Counted from the first letter of the stretch, positions 39,962 to 48,960 are shown. The stretch: DNA of 64,000 nucleotides from Spirochaetales bacterium (GCA_947478845.1 CANJXC010000012.1:41316-105315); one strand, 5' to 3'. The notes: generated from the sequence alone by a model not told the origin. Numbers and translations: made by a program.

Positions 39962-41539
39962 TCAACGGTAGGCGCCCAAAACCTTGAGCAGCCGGTCACG
40001 GCCAATGATTTTTAGAAAACTCGCTAAACGGGGGCCTTGGTCCTTGCCTACCAGGGCTTGGTAGGTAACGCGGAACAGGTCCTTGGGGTCGAGCCCCGCT
40101 TCCTCGGCCAAAGCATAGATACGGTTGTTCAAGCTTTTCTCATCCAAGGCGTCCAATTCCTTGTCGACGACAGCGACCAAAGCCCTCAATGCGGCGGCTT
40201 GGTTCGCTTCCAGGGGTTTTTTGGCGGCGCCTTGGGGTTCTATGTCAAAGCGAAAATCCTCGGGGGCAAAGTTCTTGATCCAGTTCCAGGTGCATTGTGC
40301 GCGAGAGCGCAAACGTGGTTTTTGGTGCTCTGCAACGCCTTCGAGGGCTTTTAGGGTTCGCTCAATGTCGCCGGAATAGGTTTGAAGCAACGTGCCGAGG
40401 TGGCGGATGGCCACCTGAAAAGGCATTTCAGGCTCGCAAGGGCCGAGTTGGCTGAGCTCATAAATACGGCTTTGCTTGGCTTTGTCCTTTTCGTTCACTT
40501 CATGAGCGCCGTAGTAGATGCGCTCACACTTGTCGTAGTCCTCGTAAATCTTGAGCACATCGAGGTCAAAGCTGATGGCAAACTCGGCGTTGGGACGGGT
40601 TCCGGCGAACAGAAAGCGCGTCACTTCGGGCGTGTACACCTCCAGCACATCATCGAGGCCAATGACCTCACCACTGGAGGAACTGATTTTTCCGCCTCGC
40701 CCCTTGATGCTCAGGAAGTCATACTGGAAGGTCACGGGCGCTTGGCCACCGTACACCTGAACCGTCAGCCTTGCGGTGTCGAAGCTACCGCCTTCGCTGT
40801 GGTGGTCTTTACCGGCGGGCTCGAAGTCCACACCTTCCTTGACCCAGCGCATGGGCCAGTCGATGCGCCAAGGCAGCTTGGCTCCGCTTGCACTGCGCAG
40901 GTCGAGGGTTTCTCGGTTCCCACAGTCGGGGCAGAGGTAGCTCAATTGCCAATCGCCGTCCCAGCCTTCGATGTGGGTATCGTCGCGATGGCACTTCTGA
41001 CAAAAAATGCTCACCGGCCACCAGTCGGTTTCCAAGGGTTCGGTGCGATACTCGTCCAGTGTCTTTCGGATCTCTTCTTTCTTCAACAGCGCGTGTCGGA
41101 TTCCCTCGGCATAGTAGCCCTTGGTATAGCGCTCGGCTTGGTAGAGGTATTCTGGCTCTACTCCCACTAAAGGAAGTAGCTTCTCGAGGTCCACCTCGTT
41201 TCCCCTGGCGTAGTTGTCCGCTCGGCCGAGAGTGTCGGGAACCATAGTTATGGGCATACGCAGGTACTTGGCCAGCAACTCTCCTTGCGGCATGTTTTTA
41301 GGTACCTTTCGAAACACATCGTAGTCGTCCCAACTGTAGATGAAGCGCACCTGTTTTCCTCGGTCCCTCAAAGCCCGTACAACCAGATCGACGGAGATGA
41401 TTTCGCGGAAGTTCCCAATGTGAACGGTACCCGACGGGGTGATACCCGAGGCGCAGGTGTAAAGGGGCTTTTCGCCCTTTTCCCGGATCACTTTTTCAGC
41501 GTTCAAGTCGGCCCAATGGCCGGTGTTCAGACTGCTCAT
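39962..41539 (-). CDS. lysS: Lysyl-tRNA synthetase, class I
   Basis: 525 residues. It is the archaeal/spirochaetal class I type: the HIGH-equivalent is PSGTVHIGNFRE near residue 35 and the KMSKS-equivalent is GGKISSSSGEVIG near 285. A zinc-ribbon-like pair (CQKCHRDD and CPDCGN) lies near 175-205. It charges tRNA-Lys and supports a spirochaete origin, since most bacteria use class II. The minus-strand promoter has a perfect TATAAT eight bases before the ATG and there is no Shine-Dalgarno. Confidence 0.97.
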   Translation of the reverse strand: MSSLNTGHWADLNAEKVIREKGEKPLYTCASGITPSGTVHIGNFREIISVDLVVRALRDRGKQVRFIYSWDDYDVFRKVPKNMPQGELLAKYLRMPITMVPDTLGRADNYARGNEVDLEKLLPLVGVEPEYLYQAERYTKGYYAEGIRHALLKKEEIRKTLDEYRTEPLETDWWPVSIFCQKCHRDDTHIEGWDGDWQLSYLCPDCGNRETLDLRSASGAKLPWRIDWPMRWVKEGVDFEPAGKDHHSEGGSFDTARLTVQVYGGQAPVTFQYDFLSIKGRGGKISSSSGEVIGLDDVLEVYTPEVTRFLFAGTRPNAEFAISFDLDVLKIYEDYDKCERIYYGAHEVNEKDKAKQSRIYELSQLGPCEPEMPFQVAIRHLGTLLQTYSGDIERTLKALEGVAEHQKPRLRSRAQCTWNWIKNFAPEDFRFDIEPQGAAKKPLEANQAAALRALVAVVDKELDALDEKSLNNRIYALAEEAGLDPKDLFRVTYQALVGKDQGPRLASFLKIIGRDRLLKVLGAYR

Positions 41540-41547
41540 GGAGCGGG

Positions 41548-41577
41548 ATTATAGCGGGCCTAGGCAGAGACGGTCTA
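41548..41577 (-). promoter_or_regulatory. Leaderless promoter of lysS
   Basis: On the minus strand TAGACC (41572-41577), an 18-base spacer and a perfect TATAAT (41548-41553), eight bases before the ATG. Confidence 0.55.
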
Positions 41578-41603
41578 CCATGGAGAGTTTCAGTGGATCT
41601 GCT

Positions 41604-43343
41604 TCAGTCGGTGATCACGTCTTCCGGGGCGTCAAGGAGCTGGCCCCATCGGGCCCGTAGTTCTGCAGCGTAGGCTTTGGAGGCCAGCATTTCGGTTCGC
41701 TCCAGAACTGCCTTTGCTTGCTCGAGCAATCTGTCGGCCCAGTCCAAAGTAGAATCGAGGCTTTTGTCGCCAAGGTATCTCGCCCCGAGCAGGCACACCT
41801 GGGCCGCCTTCACCAAAGCACCGATGAACGATAGTCCCGACCAGAGAGCGGGTTCTTCTAAAAGGTCGGTTTCGTGGGGGAGCGGGTCGCTTAGACTTGC
41901 CGTATCGGCAGTTCGTAGCAGGGGATCAGCATGGCGGGAACGGTTTCGAATCAACACGACCAGCGACTTGCCCAAAGAACTCAGAACTCGGGCTGCGTCG
42001 TCAACCAGACCCGGATTCTTGGATTGGGAGGGGTCGAGCAACTGTTCCTTGATCGTCTCGAGCCGCTCGAGAAAAGAGCCTAAGGCGGCATTGTGGAGCA
42101 AGGACAAGGAGTCTCCGTTACTGAGTTTCACCTTGCCAACCAAAAGCGGGTGGTGGGCCTCCGCCACCACGTCAAGAAAGCGCACCGCCCACAGCTTGAT
42201 GTTGCTCCGGTCGTCTTCATGATTGTGGTTCGGATGCAAGCGGGAAGACTGATAGAACTGCACCAGCACCGACTGCGGGGGAACAAAGTACTTTGCCCTC
42301 CTCTGGTCTACGCTCTGTTTCTCTAGATCCTGCAGTTGTTCCACCAAACTCGCCAGCTCGCTTTCAATTTCAGCCTGAACTTCCGGCCCCACGTCGTAGC
42401 TCTCGTCAGCAAAGTACTGGGCGGGCACCTTTGGAACTAACTCTTCGAGTTCCACGAGTCTTTTGGTACGCAGGCCGACCAAAGCCAAAACGGCATTAGG
42501 AAGTGAAATCTGATCGGAGCGGAACTCCAGGAGGGTTCGGATCGACTCCACCCCTGCCGTTCTCAGAGCATCGGCAATCTCGATTTGCAGACAGGCCTGA
42601 CTCCAGGCTTGGAGGGTCCGTCGTGGGAGAGCAATCCCAGTCTGAAACAACGCCAGAGCAGGAAGAACAGGATCCAAAACCTTCCACCAGGCCTTGGAGC
42701 TTCGGCCGGCGGAAGGAACTTGCACTGTGGAGGCCGCTTGGACAAGGTCTCGGAGGGCCACCAACAGGTTGTAATCAGATTTGGGAAGCACAGACCAAGC
42801 CCTACCCAAAACTTCCGGAAACAGTTGGATCAAGATGGGCAAAACCAGCACCGGAAGTGTGTCTTCCAGAAACACCTTGAGGTCTGTCGTCGGTTTTAGG
42901 GTAAAGGGAAGCCAACCGTTGGTCAGAGTGGAGGTTTCAATCCCAAAACGCAACAGGCTGGAATGCTCTTTGGCGAGGTAGCCCAACCACACCCCCGTGC
43001 GCGGGGGGGCGCCGAGAGAGCTCCGGGCGAACCCTACAATTTCTCTTTCACGAGCCACCGGATCAGCAATTTCCTCCATTGCCGTCTCTGGTTCGGAGGG
43101 AGGCGAAAGATCGGCCTGAGGCCGGGAGGGCGCCCGGTCAGGACGGATCAAGGGTCCCCGTGGAGGCAACGCCTCGGCGGCTTCGACCACCTCGGGAAGG
43201 AGGTCGATCACTTCGATGCGCTGAACTTTTTCTTGGGGTGTTATCGGCTGCAATAGAACAGCTTCCACAAGTTTGGTTTTCAGTTCGGAACGCCGGCGGC
43301 TCTGAAGCTGGGCAAGGCGCTGGTCGGTTTCAAGTTCAGCCAT
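41604..43343 (-). CDS. Unrecognised large soluble helical protein
   Basis: 579 residues, no signal peptide. A basic helical N-terminus (LAQLQSRRRSELKTKLVEAV), a proline-rich linker near residues 80-105, then a long helical body. Two hydrophobic stretches (DTLPVLVLPILIQLFPEVLG near 160 and VLPALALFQTGIALP near 220) look more like buried helices than membrane spans. A probable coiled coil lies near 325-350 (EIESELASLVEQLQDLEKQS). No family recognised. No Shine-Dalgarno; a promoter ends six bases before the ATG. Confidence 0.8.
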   Translation of the reverse strand: MAELETDQRLAQLQSRRRSELKTKLVEAVLLQPITPQEKVQRIEVIDLLPEVVEAAEALPPRGPLIRPDRAPSRPQADLSPPSEPETAMEEIADPVAREREIVGFARSSLGAPPRTGVWLGYLAKEHSSLLRFGIETSTLTNGWLPFTLKPTTDLKVFLEDTLPVLVLPILIQLFPEVLGRAWSVLPKSDYNLLVALRDLVQAASTVQVPSAGRSSKAWWKVLDPVLPALALFQTGIALPRRTLQAWSQACLQIEIADALRTAGVESIRTLLEFRSDQISLPNAVLALVGLRTKRLVELEELVPKVPAQYFADESYDVGPEVQAEIESELASLVEQLQDLEKQSVDQRRAKYFVPPQSVLVQFYQSSRLHPNHNHEDDRSNIKLWAVRFLDVVAEAHHPLLVGKVKLSNGDSLSLLHNAALGSFLERLETIKEQLLDPSQSKNPGLVDDAARVLSSLGKSLVVLIRNRSRHADPLLRTADTASLSDPLPHETDLLEEPALWSGLSFIGALVKAAQVCLLGARYLGDKSLDSTLDWADRLLEQAKAVLERTEMLASKAYAAELRARWGQLLDAPEDVITD

Positions 43344-43349
43344 GGCTTA

Positions 43350-43378
43350 ATTGTAGTCGCTGTGCAGGCACACGCCAA
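43350..43378 (-). promoter_or_regulatory. Putative leaderless promoter of the 579-residue protein
   Basis: On the minus strand TTGGCG (43373-43378), a 17-base spacer and TACAAT (43350-43355, five of six), six bases before the ATG. Confidence 0.45.
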
Positions 43379-43432
43379 CACCCACCTAGGATTTATCTCG
43401 TTTGCTCCCTATAGTCAGGATGAGGGGTTGGC

Positions 43433-43717
43433 ATGGCAGAGAACATCACCAAACAGAAACTAAACGCAGGTGCACAACTGATCGATGTGCGCTCCCCCGA
43501 AGAGTTCCAAGACGGTTCCTACCCCGGCGCTAGAAACATTCCGGTGGGCTCCCTTGGCAACAGAATGTTGGAAGTGGGCTCCAAGGACAAGGCCGTGGTG
43601 GTCTTTTGCGCCTCAGGCGGGCGCAGCTCTGTGGCAGCAAACATGCTGAAAGCCAGCGGGTGGGTCGACGTGACCAATGCCGGTGGCTTGGACGACCTTG
43701 AAGAAGCGATGAAGTGA
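43433..43717 (+). CDS. Single-domain rhodanese-like sulfurtransferase
   Basis: 94 residues, one rhodanese domain. LIDVRSPEEFQDGSYPGARN near residue 15 and the catalytic-cysteine loop VVFCASGGRSSVAA near 60 are intact. No signal peptide, so it is cytoplasmic. It would carry persulfide sulfur; the acceptor is unknown. GAGGGG lies six bases before the ATG, a normal leadered start. Confidence 0.94.
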   Translation: MAENITKQKLNAGAQLIDVRSPEEFQDGSYPGARNIPVGSLGNRMLEVGSKDKAVVVFCASGGRSSVAANMLKASGWVDVTNAGGLDDLEEAMK

Positions 43718-43774
43718 TTCGCTAGCGGTACGAAGCTCTCATCGTTGACTCGGATTTGACACCTTGCAAACCTT

Positions 43775-44245
43775 TCAGGTCACGCCCACCAACTCCATAC
43801 GAGGCAATAACCGCCTACCAAGCGAAAGAAGATCGTCGGGCTTGAGTTCTACCTGCAGGCCACGCGCGCCGGCACTGATGAGAATGGTGTCAAACAGGCT
43901 GGCAGTTTCATCGAGAAACGTGGGAAAAGCTTTTTTCATAGCCAAGGGACTGCAACCACCCCGCTCGTAACCGGTAAGCTCCAGAAGCGAATCCTGCGGA
44001 ATCAACCCGATTTTTCGGGTGCCGGCGGCTTCAGTAGCCAAGCGCCAATTGAGCTCCAGAGCCAGCGGAATGCAAAACACAAAGTAGAGGTTTCCACCGC
44101 CGGAGGTTACCAGCGTCTTAAAGACGTTCTCGCCACGATCGAAGGTCGGAAATCCGTGAGGGTCGAGGCTGTAGAGGTGCACCTTGTGCTCCAAGTTCTC
44201 GGCCTCCAGCAACCTGAGCACGTTGGTTTTCTTGGGCGGTGACAT
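43775..44245 (-). CDS. ybaK: YbaK/EbsC-type Cys-tRNA(Pro)/aminoacyl-tRNA deacylase
   Basis: 156 residues with the YbaK fold: KTNVLRLLEAENLEHKVHLY at the N-terminus, ENVFKTLVTSGGGNLYFVFC near residue 38 carrying the conserved lysine, and GYERGGCSPLAMKKAFPTFL near 110. It removes cysteine mischarged on tRNA-Pro. The minus-strand promoter TTGTGA, 18 bases, TACGAT ends six bases before the ATG; no Shine-Dalgarno. Divergent from the DUF2214 gene. Confidence 0.93.
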   Translation of the reverse strand: MSPPKKTNVLRLLEAENLEHKVHLYSLDPHGFPTFDRGENVFKTLVTSGGGNLYFVFCIPLALELNWRLATEAAGTRKIGLIPQDSLLELTGYERGGCSPLAMKKAFPTFLDETASLFDTILISAGARGLQVELKPDDLLSLGRRLLPRMELVGVT

Positions 44246-44251
44246 TGTGGT

Positions 44252-44281
44252 ATCGTAAGCTCAAAAGGGAGAGTTTCACAA
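44252..44281 (-). promoter_or_regulatory. Putative leaderless promoter of ybaK
   Basis: On the minus strand TTGTGA (44276-44281), an 18-base spacer and TACGAT (44252-44257), six bases before the ATG. Moderate consensus match. Confidence 0.35.
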
Positions 44282-44730
44282 TGGATGATGTACCCGCTAT
44301 TCTGATGGCCACGTTGCACCACCTCCTGGCCTTCACCGTTTTCGCCAGTCTGCTGTTTGAGCATCTTCTATTCCGAAAAGGCCTCACCCTCGCTGATGCG
44401 AAGCGGCTCCAGGCGACCGACACCATGTACGGTCTCGCCGTGGTCGGACTGATAGCGGTGGGTCTGGTGAGGGTGTATTTCTTCGGCAAAGGCTCCGCCG
44501 CCTATTTTGCCTCGGCTGCCTTTTGGACAAAGATGATTGCCTTTGGCTTGGTAGGAGTGCTTTCCGCCTACCCTACAGTGCGTTTCCTCAGCTGGATGAA
44601 ACTGACCAATGCCGGGCAGACCCCGGAAGTGACCGAGCTGGATGCGAAACTCATCCCTTGGTTGTTGCGCGCCGAGTTGGTCGGGATCGTCGTAATCGTT
44701 GTGAGCGCGGTGACCATGGCCCAGCCTTGA
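44281..44730 (+). CDS. DUF2214 family membrane protein
   Basis: 149 residues from the ATG at 44281 with GGGAG nine bases upstream. Four membrane helices: residues 5-25 (ILMATLHHLLAFTVFASLLF), 45-65, 75-95 and 128-148. The motif FEHLLFRKGLTLADAKRLQ after the first helix and DTMYGLAVVGLIAVGLVRVY match DUF2214. Function unknown; the family is sometimes near redox or nitrite-related genes, which is not the case here. The stop overlaps the TTG start of the MFS gene. Confidence 0.85.
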   Translation: MDDVPAILMATLHHLLAFTVFASLLFEHLLFRKGLTLADAKRLQATDTMYGLAVVGLIAVGLVRVYFFGKGSAAYFASAAFWTKMIAFGLVGVLSAYPTVRFLSWMKLTNAGQTPEVTELDAKLIPWLLRAELVGIVVIVVSAVTMAQP

Positions 44731-46028
44731 CCAACCAGCGTTACAACACGCTCAATGGCATCCTCAACAGCATCTCCACCGAACTCGTTGCCCCTTTCAC
44801 GGTTCTTTTTGCCCTCCGACTTGGGTCTTCGAGCTTCCAGACGGCCCTGCTTTCGTCGGGACCTGCCATCGCGGGGTTGCTTGTTTTAATTCCCGGCGCC
44901 CGCTGGGTAGACCGCCAACGCGACAAAAGAAGGGTTACGGCCTGGCTGATGGCTGCCAACCGTGTTTTTTATCTGCTGATGGTGGTGGTGCCTTTCCTGC
45001 TTCCCGCTTGGCAGGCGGCTAGCTTTATTCTGCTGGTCACCATTATGAATGCTCCCGGCGCGGTAGCCAACTCGGCCTGGCAGGGCTATATGGCTCGGGT
45101 GTTCCCTCCCGATCAGCGCTCCGTGGCTTTCGCCGACCGAAATCGGGCCATGAATCTTTTTGGAACCGCGACTACCTTTGTGGCGGGTATGCTCTTGGAC
45201 GTGATAGGAGCTACTTGGGGCTATCAGTTGATGTTTTTTGGAGCTTTTCTGGTCTCCATTGCCGAAGTTCTTGCTTTTGTGAAACTCCGGGAACCTCTGT
45301 TGCAGGCAGGGAGTTCCCCCTCAGAACTCTCGGCACGTCTCGAGCCACCGCAGGGCTTCGAACTGGTGCACGTGCCGGCCGCCGAGGTAGCGCCTTTACT
45401 GCCCCTCGTCTTCAAGCTTCATCGGAAGTTACGCGAAATCGCTTCTAACAGGTCTTTTGTGCACTACACCCTGGCGAGCGTGGTGTTCTACTTCAGCTGG
45501 CAAACTCCCTGGACGTTGTTTTCGCTGTACCAGGTGAAGGAACTCCACGCTGGCAACTTTGTTTTGGGTCTCATGACTTTGATGAATACTGGTGGGAACC
45601 TTCTCGGTTATAAGTTCTGGGTAAGGCAGATTGAAAAACGAGGCAACCTACATGTGCAGTGGTTATCGGCCGGCGCTCTGATTCTGGTACCTTTCACCTA
45701 TGCGCTTACTGGTTTTCTCCCGAGAACGGCCTTCGTGGGGGCGGACTTTTCGCTCTACATCATCGGGGTGCTGAGTGTTCTCATCGGTGTCGCCCTGTCG
45801 GGTCTTAACATCGCCATGTTCAATTCTCTGTTGGAAGCCACTCCGGAGGACAACCGTACGAGTTACCTTGCCTACTTCAATGCCACCATCACGATTACCT
45901 CCATCGTTGCGCCCTTGTGGGGCGTCACCGCCTACGAACTCTGGGGCTGGCAAGTCGCCTTCTGGATCTGTACGGTGCAACGGGTTGTAGGTGTCACTAC
46001 CTTGATTCTCCTTTGGAAGGCCAAGTAA
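44727..46028 (+). CDS. Major facilitator superfamily transporter
   Basis: 433 residues from the TTG at 44727, overlapping the previous stop as TTGA. About 12 membrane helices, with RWVDRQRDKRRVTAWLMAAN near residue 55 as the A-like loop, and a central cytoplasmic loop near 195-235. It belongs to the broad MFS drug/unknown substrate group; the substrate cannot be read. It follows the DUF2214 gene and precedes another membrane protein, suggesting a three-gene membrane operon. Confidence 0.88.
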   Translation: MTNQRYNTLNGILNSISTELVAPFTVLFALRLGSSSFQTALLSSGPAIAGLLVLIPGARWVDRQRDKRRVTAWLMAANRVFYLLMVVVPFLLPAWQAASFILLVTIMNAPGAVANSAWQGYMARVFPPDQRSVAFADRNRAMNLFGTATTFVAGMLLDVIGATWGYQLMFFGAFLVSIAEVLAFVKLREPLLQAGSSPSELSARLEPPQGFELVHVPAAEVAPLLPLVFKLHRKLREIASNRSFVHYTLASVVFYFSWQTPWTLFSLYQVKELHAGNFVLGLMTLMNTGGNLLGYKFWVRQIEKRGNLHVQWLSAGALILVPFTYALTGFLPRTAFVGADFSLYIIGVLSVLIGVALSGLNIAMFNSLLEATPEDNRTSYLAYFNATITITSIVAPLWGVTAYELWGWQVAFWICTVQRVVGVTTLILLWKAK

Positions 46029-46039
46029 GCTTAACCTCC

Positions 46040-46594
46040 ATGGCAGGCATTCCATCCCTCTTGCGTTCCATTGTGCGTTTTCTTGTGGCAATGATTTTCC
46101 TCGGCTCGATTCTCGCCGGGGTGCAAATTCTTTGGCATCCTTTTGATCAGGCTATTGCTTTCGTCAACCAGGATGTCGCTGCAGCCGGAGCCACCTTGTC
46201 GAGCCAACTCGTTGCCGGGGTCTCACTGGGCGCCCTGGCTCTGTTTCTCATTTTGATGCTGGTACCTCTGCTTCTTCGTGGGGTCAACAATAGGCAGTTT
46301 CTGGGAAGTTTTTTCCGTGGCATTCTCGCATCCGCTGTTTTTCTGTTCACCGAATGGCTGTACGGAGAATTGGAACAACTGGGACGCATCTGGTTGGTTG
46401 TGGGCATTCTGAGCGCTGTGATAGTTACGTTTTTTCTCATCGAGATGATCACCCGCGCCGGCAAGGCTAGGCAGGAAGTGAGCACCAGAACAGATCTTCT
46501 GGCCTCGATCACCTCAGGGCTGGCTTTTTCAATATTGCTTAAGGTAGGTAGCTACGCTTGGAACTACACGAACCAAGTTCTCGGCTTACCATGA
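46040..46594 (+). CDS. Unrecognised four-helix membrane protein
   Basis: 184 residues from the ATG at 46040, 11 bases after the MFS stop. Hydrophobic helices near residues 10-30 (IVRFLVAMIFLGSILAGVQI), 55-78 (SLGALALFLILMLVPLLL), 90-105, 115-135 (RIWLVVGILSAVIVTFFLIE) and possibly 155-170. No family recognised. Probably co-transcribed with the two genes upstream. Confidence 0.75.
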   Translation: MAGIPSLLRSIVRFLVAMIFLGSILAGVQILWHPFDQAIAFVNQDVAAAGATLSSQLVAGVSLGALALFLILMLVPLLLRGVNNRQFLGSFFRGILASAVFLFTEWLYGELEQLGRIWLVVGILSAVIVTFFLIEMITRAGKARQEVSTRTDLLASITSGLAFSILLKVGSYAWNYTNQVLGLP

Positions 46595-46644
46595 TCGCCT
46601 CCCACCATTCAGACTAGCTTTAGGTCATTCCGGCGCCCGCTGAC

Positions 46645-46673
46645 TTGCCTTTGGTGGGCTACGCCAGTACACT
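46645..46673 (+). promoter_or_regulatory. Putative leaderless promoter of the DUF454 gene
   Basis: TTGCCT (46645-46650), a 17-base spacer and TACACT (46668-46673), six bases before the ATG at 46680. No Shine-Dalgarno. Confidence 0.4.
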
Positions 46674-46679
46674 TTTGCC

Positions 46680-47108
46680 ATGCGAAGAACGATCTATCGG
46701 GCCTTGGGGCTCTTGTTCACGGGAATCGGAATTGTGGGAATCTTTGTTCCCCTTTTGCCCACCACCGATTTTCTCCTGATTGCCCTGTGGTTTTTTGCCC
46801 GCAGTTCCAAGAAACTCGAAAATTGGCTGCTTCATCACCGCATTTTCGGTAAATATGTGTACGACCTTTGGGTTCGCGGCGGTATGACTCAGCAAGCTAA
46901 GACCAGAGCAGTTACGGCCATGAGCGCTGTTTTATTGCTTTCGGCACTTGTCACCCCGTTCTTCCTCAAGAAGCTTCCGGTGTGGATTTTTGAGCTGATC
47001 ATGGCCGGTGTTTGGGGTATTGCCGCCACTTACATCTTGAGCCGCAAGACGCTGTATCCGCTGTCTGAGGCCGAGCGGCTCGAGAAGATCGCTTCTAAGA
47101 ACCCTTGA
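46680..47108 (+). CDS. DUF454 (YbaN-type) inner membrane protein
   Basis: 142 residues. The DUF454 signature is clear: LGLLFTGIGIVGIFVPLLPT followed by TDFLLIALWFFARSSKKLE, then WLLHHRIFGKYVYDL. Three or four helices. Function unknown across the family. The stop codon lies inside the operator-like palindrome of the next gene. Confidence 0.9.
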   Translation: MRRTIYRALGLLFTGIGIVGIFVPLLPTTDFLLIALWFFARSSKKLENWLLHHRIFGKYVYDLWVRGGMTQQAKTRAVTAMSAVLLLSALVTPFFLKKLPVWIFELIMAGVWGIAATYILSRKTLYPLSEAERLEKIASKNP

Positions 47109-47133
47109 TTTCACGCCGTGAAATCGTTAGAGT
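47105..47133 (+). promoter_or_regulatory. Promoter of the cheY-like gene with a 19-base palindrome across it
   Basis: TTGATT (47105-47110), a 17-base spacer and TAGAGT (47128-47133). The inverted repeat GATTTCACG (47107-47115), one base, CGTGAAATC (47117-47125) covers the spacer and half the -35. No T-tract follows, so it is not an intrinsic terminator. Confidence 0.45.
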
Positions 47134-47162
47134 GAGGGGGCCTATGGATTGTAGGAGACAGT

Positions 47163-47600
47163 ATGAAGACTAAAGTGGATTTCCCTACTATTAATGCTAA
47201 GACACCCGACGGACACAAGGAAGATGGTACTCCGTGGCGTGTGCTAATCGTAGACGACTCCATGTTCGTGACCAAGCAGATCGGTCAGATTCTGACCAGC
47301 GAAGGCTTCGACGTTGTAGGCACCGCCGCCGACGGTGAGGCCGGTTTAGAGAAATACAAAGAGTTGTTTCCCAATGTCGATTTCGTCACCATGGACATCA
47401 CAATGCCCAAAATGGACGGTGTGACGGCTCTCGAAAAAATCGTCGAGTTTGACCCTGAGGCCCGAGTCATCATGGTGAGTGCTCTTGGTAAACAGGACTT
47501 GGTTAAGGACGCCCTCATCAAGGGTGCAAAGAACTATATTGTGAAGCCCCTCGACCGCGAAAAAGTGCTCGAACGTGTTCTCATGAGCCTCAAGAAGTAA
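47163..47600 (+). CDS. CheY-like single-domain response regulator
   Basis: 145 residues. A 20-residue polar N-terminal extension precedes the receiver domain: VLIVDDSMFVTKQIGQILTS with the acidic pair, phospho-acceptor in FVTMDITMPKMDG, the switch serine in VIMVSALG and lysine in NYIVKPLDREK. No output domain, so it signals by protein contact, for example with a motor or kinase. AGGAGA precedes the ATG. No chemotaxis gene is adjacent. The palindromic promoter suggests dedicated control. Confidence 0.93.
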   Translation: MKTKVDFPTINAKTPDGHKEDGTPWRVLIVDDSMFVTKQIGQILTSEGFDVVGTAADGEAGLEKYKELFPNVDFVTMDITMPKMDGVTALEKIVEFDPEARVIMVSALGKQDLVKDALIKGAKNYIVKPLDREKVLERVLMSLKK

Positions 47601-47702
47601 GGCGCTCATTTCCAGCCACTTCTTTCTTCACCCTCTCCCCATACCTGCGGTCTGTTTACGCATTGCCCACGAGCTTTGTTACAGGGTCTTGGAAACCTCT
47701 CG

Positions 47703-47731
47703 TTGACCGGTAACCAGTTTCCCACCATACT
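47703..47731 (+). promoter_or_regulatory. Putative promoter of fabV
   Basis: TTGACC (47703-47708), a 17-base spacer and CATACT (47726-47731), giving a leader of about 22 bases with AAGGAT before the ATG at 47761. Confidence 0.45.
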
Positions 47732-47760
47732 ACCTTCCATTCAGCCAGTAAGGATGACTC

Positions 47761-48960
47761 ATGCTCATTAAACCCAAGATTATCAACAACATCTGCCTCA
47801 GTTCCCACCCGGTGGGGTGCGCTGCGGATGTGGCTAGGCAGATTGCTTACGTGCAAAAAAAGGGAACTCTGGAGGACGGGCCCAAAAACGTCTTGGTGAT
47901 CGGATCTTCAACTGGCTATGGTTTGGCCAGCCGCATCTGTTCGGCGTTCGGTTCCGGGGCCAAGACTATCGGTGTGGCCTATGAAAAGGAAGGCGGCGAA
48001 AAAGGGCCCGGCACGGCAGGATTTTATAACACCATCGCGTTCGACCACGCGGCCAAGAAGGCAGGCCTCTACAGCAGAAGTTTTAACGGCGATGCTTTTG
48101 CCGACGCAACCAAGAACGAAGTCATCGCGTCCATCCAGAAAGATCTTGGAACCATCGATCTCTTGATTTACTCTCTAGCCAGCCCGGTGCGCACAGACCC
48201 TAAGGATGGTGTCACCTACCGTTCTGTCCTCAAGCCTGTCGGCAACGAGTTCGTAGCCAAATCCATCGACCCCTTCAAGGGTGAGGTCAGGGTCTCGACG
48301 ATTGCTCCGGCAACGGCTGAAGAGCAAGCTGCCACGGTCAAAGTTATGGGAGGCGAAGACTGGGAGCTTTGGATTGCAGTGCTTGAAAAAGCCGGAGTGT
48401 TGGCCCAGGGATTCCGAACCGTGGCCTACACCTACATTGGTCCTAAGGCCACCTACCCATTCTACCGGGAGGGAACCATTGGCAAAGCCAAAGAACACTT
48501 GGAACAAACCTCGAAGGCACTCCACGCGCGACTACAGAAGTCAGTTGGCGGCGGGGCCTGGATCAGCGTCAACAAGGCCTTGGTTACGCGGGCAAGTTCG
48601 GTGATTCCAGCTGTCAGTTTGTATATTTCTCTTCTGTACAAGGTTATGAAGAACAAGAACCTCCATGAAGGTTGCATCGAACAGATCGACCGCTTGTTCC
48701 GTGATCGCCTTTTTGCAGGTAAGGCGATTCCTGTGGATGCCCAGGGAATGATCCGCATCGACGACTGGGAAATGCGCCAGGATGTGCAGGCCGAAGTCGC
48801 CGTACAGTGGGATGTGGTAGACGGCTCCAATCTGCACGAACTTTGTGATGTGAAAGGTTTCGAACAGGAGTTCCTCCAACTCAACGGCTTTGCCATCCCC
48901 GGGGTCGACTACGACGCTGAAGTTTCTGTAGAAGTTCTGGAGCACGGCGCCATCCCATGA
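47761..48960 (+). CDS. fabV: FabV/Ter-type trans-2-enoyl-ACP/CoA reductase (NADH)
   Basis: 399 residues, the usual FabV/Ter length. The NADH-binding turn VIGSSTGYGLASRI lies near residue 47, and the wide-spaced catalytic pair Y-x8-K is in YPFYREGTIGKAKEHLE near residue 235. The first 40 residues (IINNICLSSHPVGCAADVAR) and the C-terminal FAIPGVDYDAEV are typical. It completes fatty-acid elongation or reduces crotonyl-CoA; the Treponema homologue Ter works on CoA esters. It is the first of three genes ending with the CNNM transporter. Confidence 0.95.
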   Translation: MLIKPKIINNICLSSHPVGCAADVARQIAYVQKKGTLEDGPKNVLVIGSSTGYGLASRICSAFGSGAKTIGVAYEKEGGEKGPGTAGFYNTIAFDHAAKKAGLYSRSFNGDAFADATKNEVIASIQKDLGTIDLLIYSLASPVRTDPKDGVTYRSVLKPVGNEFVAKSIDPFKGEVRVSTIAPATAEEQAATVKVMGGEDWELWIAVLEKAGVLAQGFRTVAYTYIGPKATYPFYREGTIGKAKEHLEQTSKALHARLQKSVGGGAWISVNKALVTRASSVIPAVSLYISLLYKVMKNKNLHEGCIEQIDRLFRDRLFAGKAIPVDAQGMIRIDDWEMRQDVQAEVAVQWDVVDGSNLHELCDVKGFEQEFLQLNGFAIPGVDYDAEVSVEVLEHGAIP

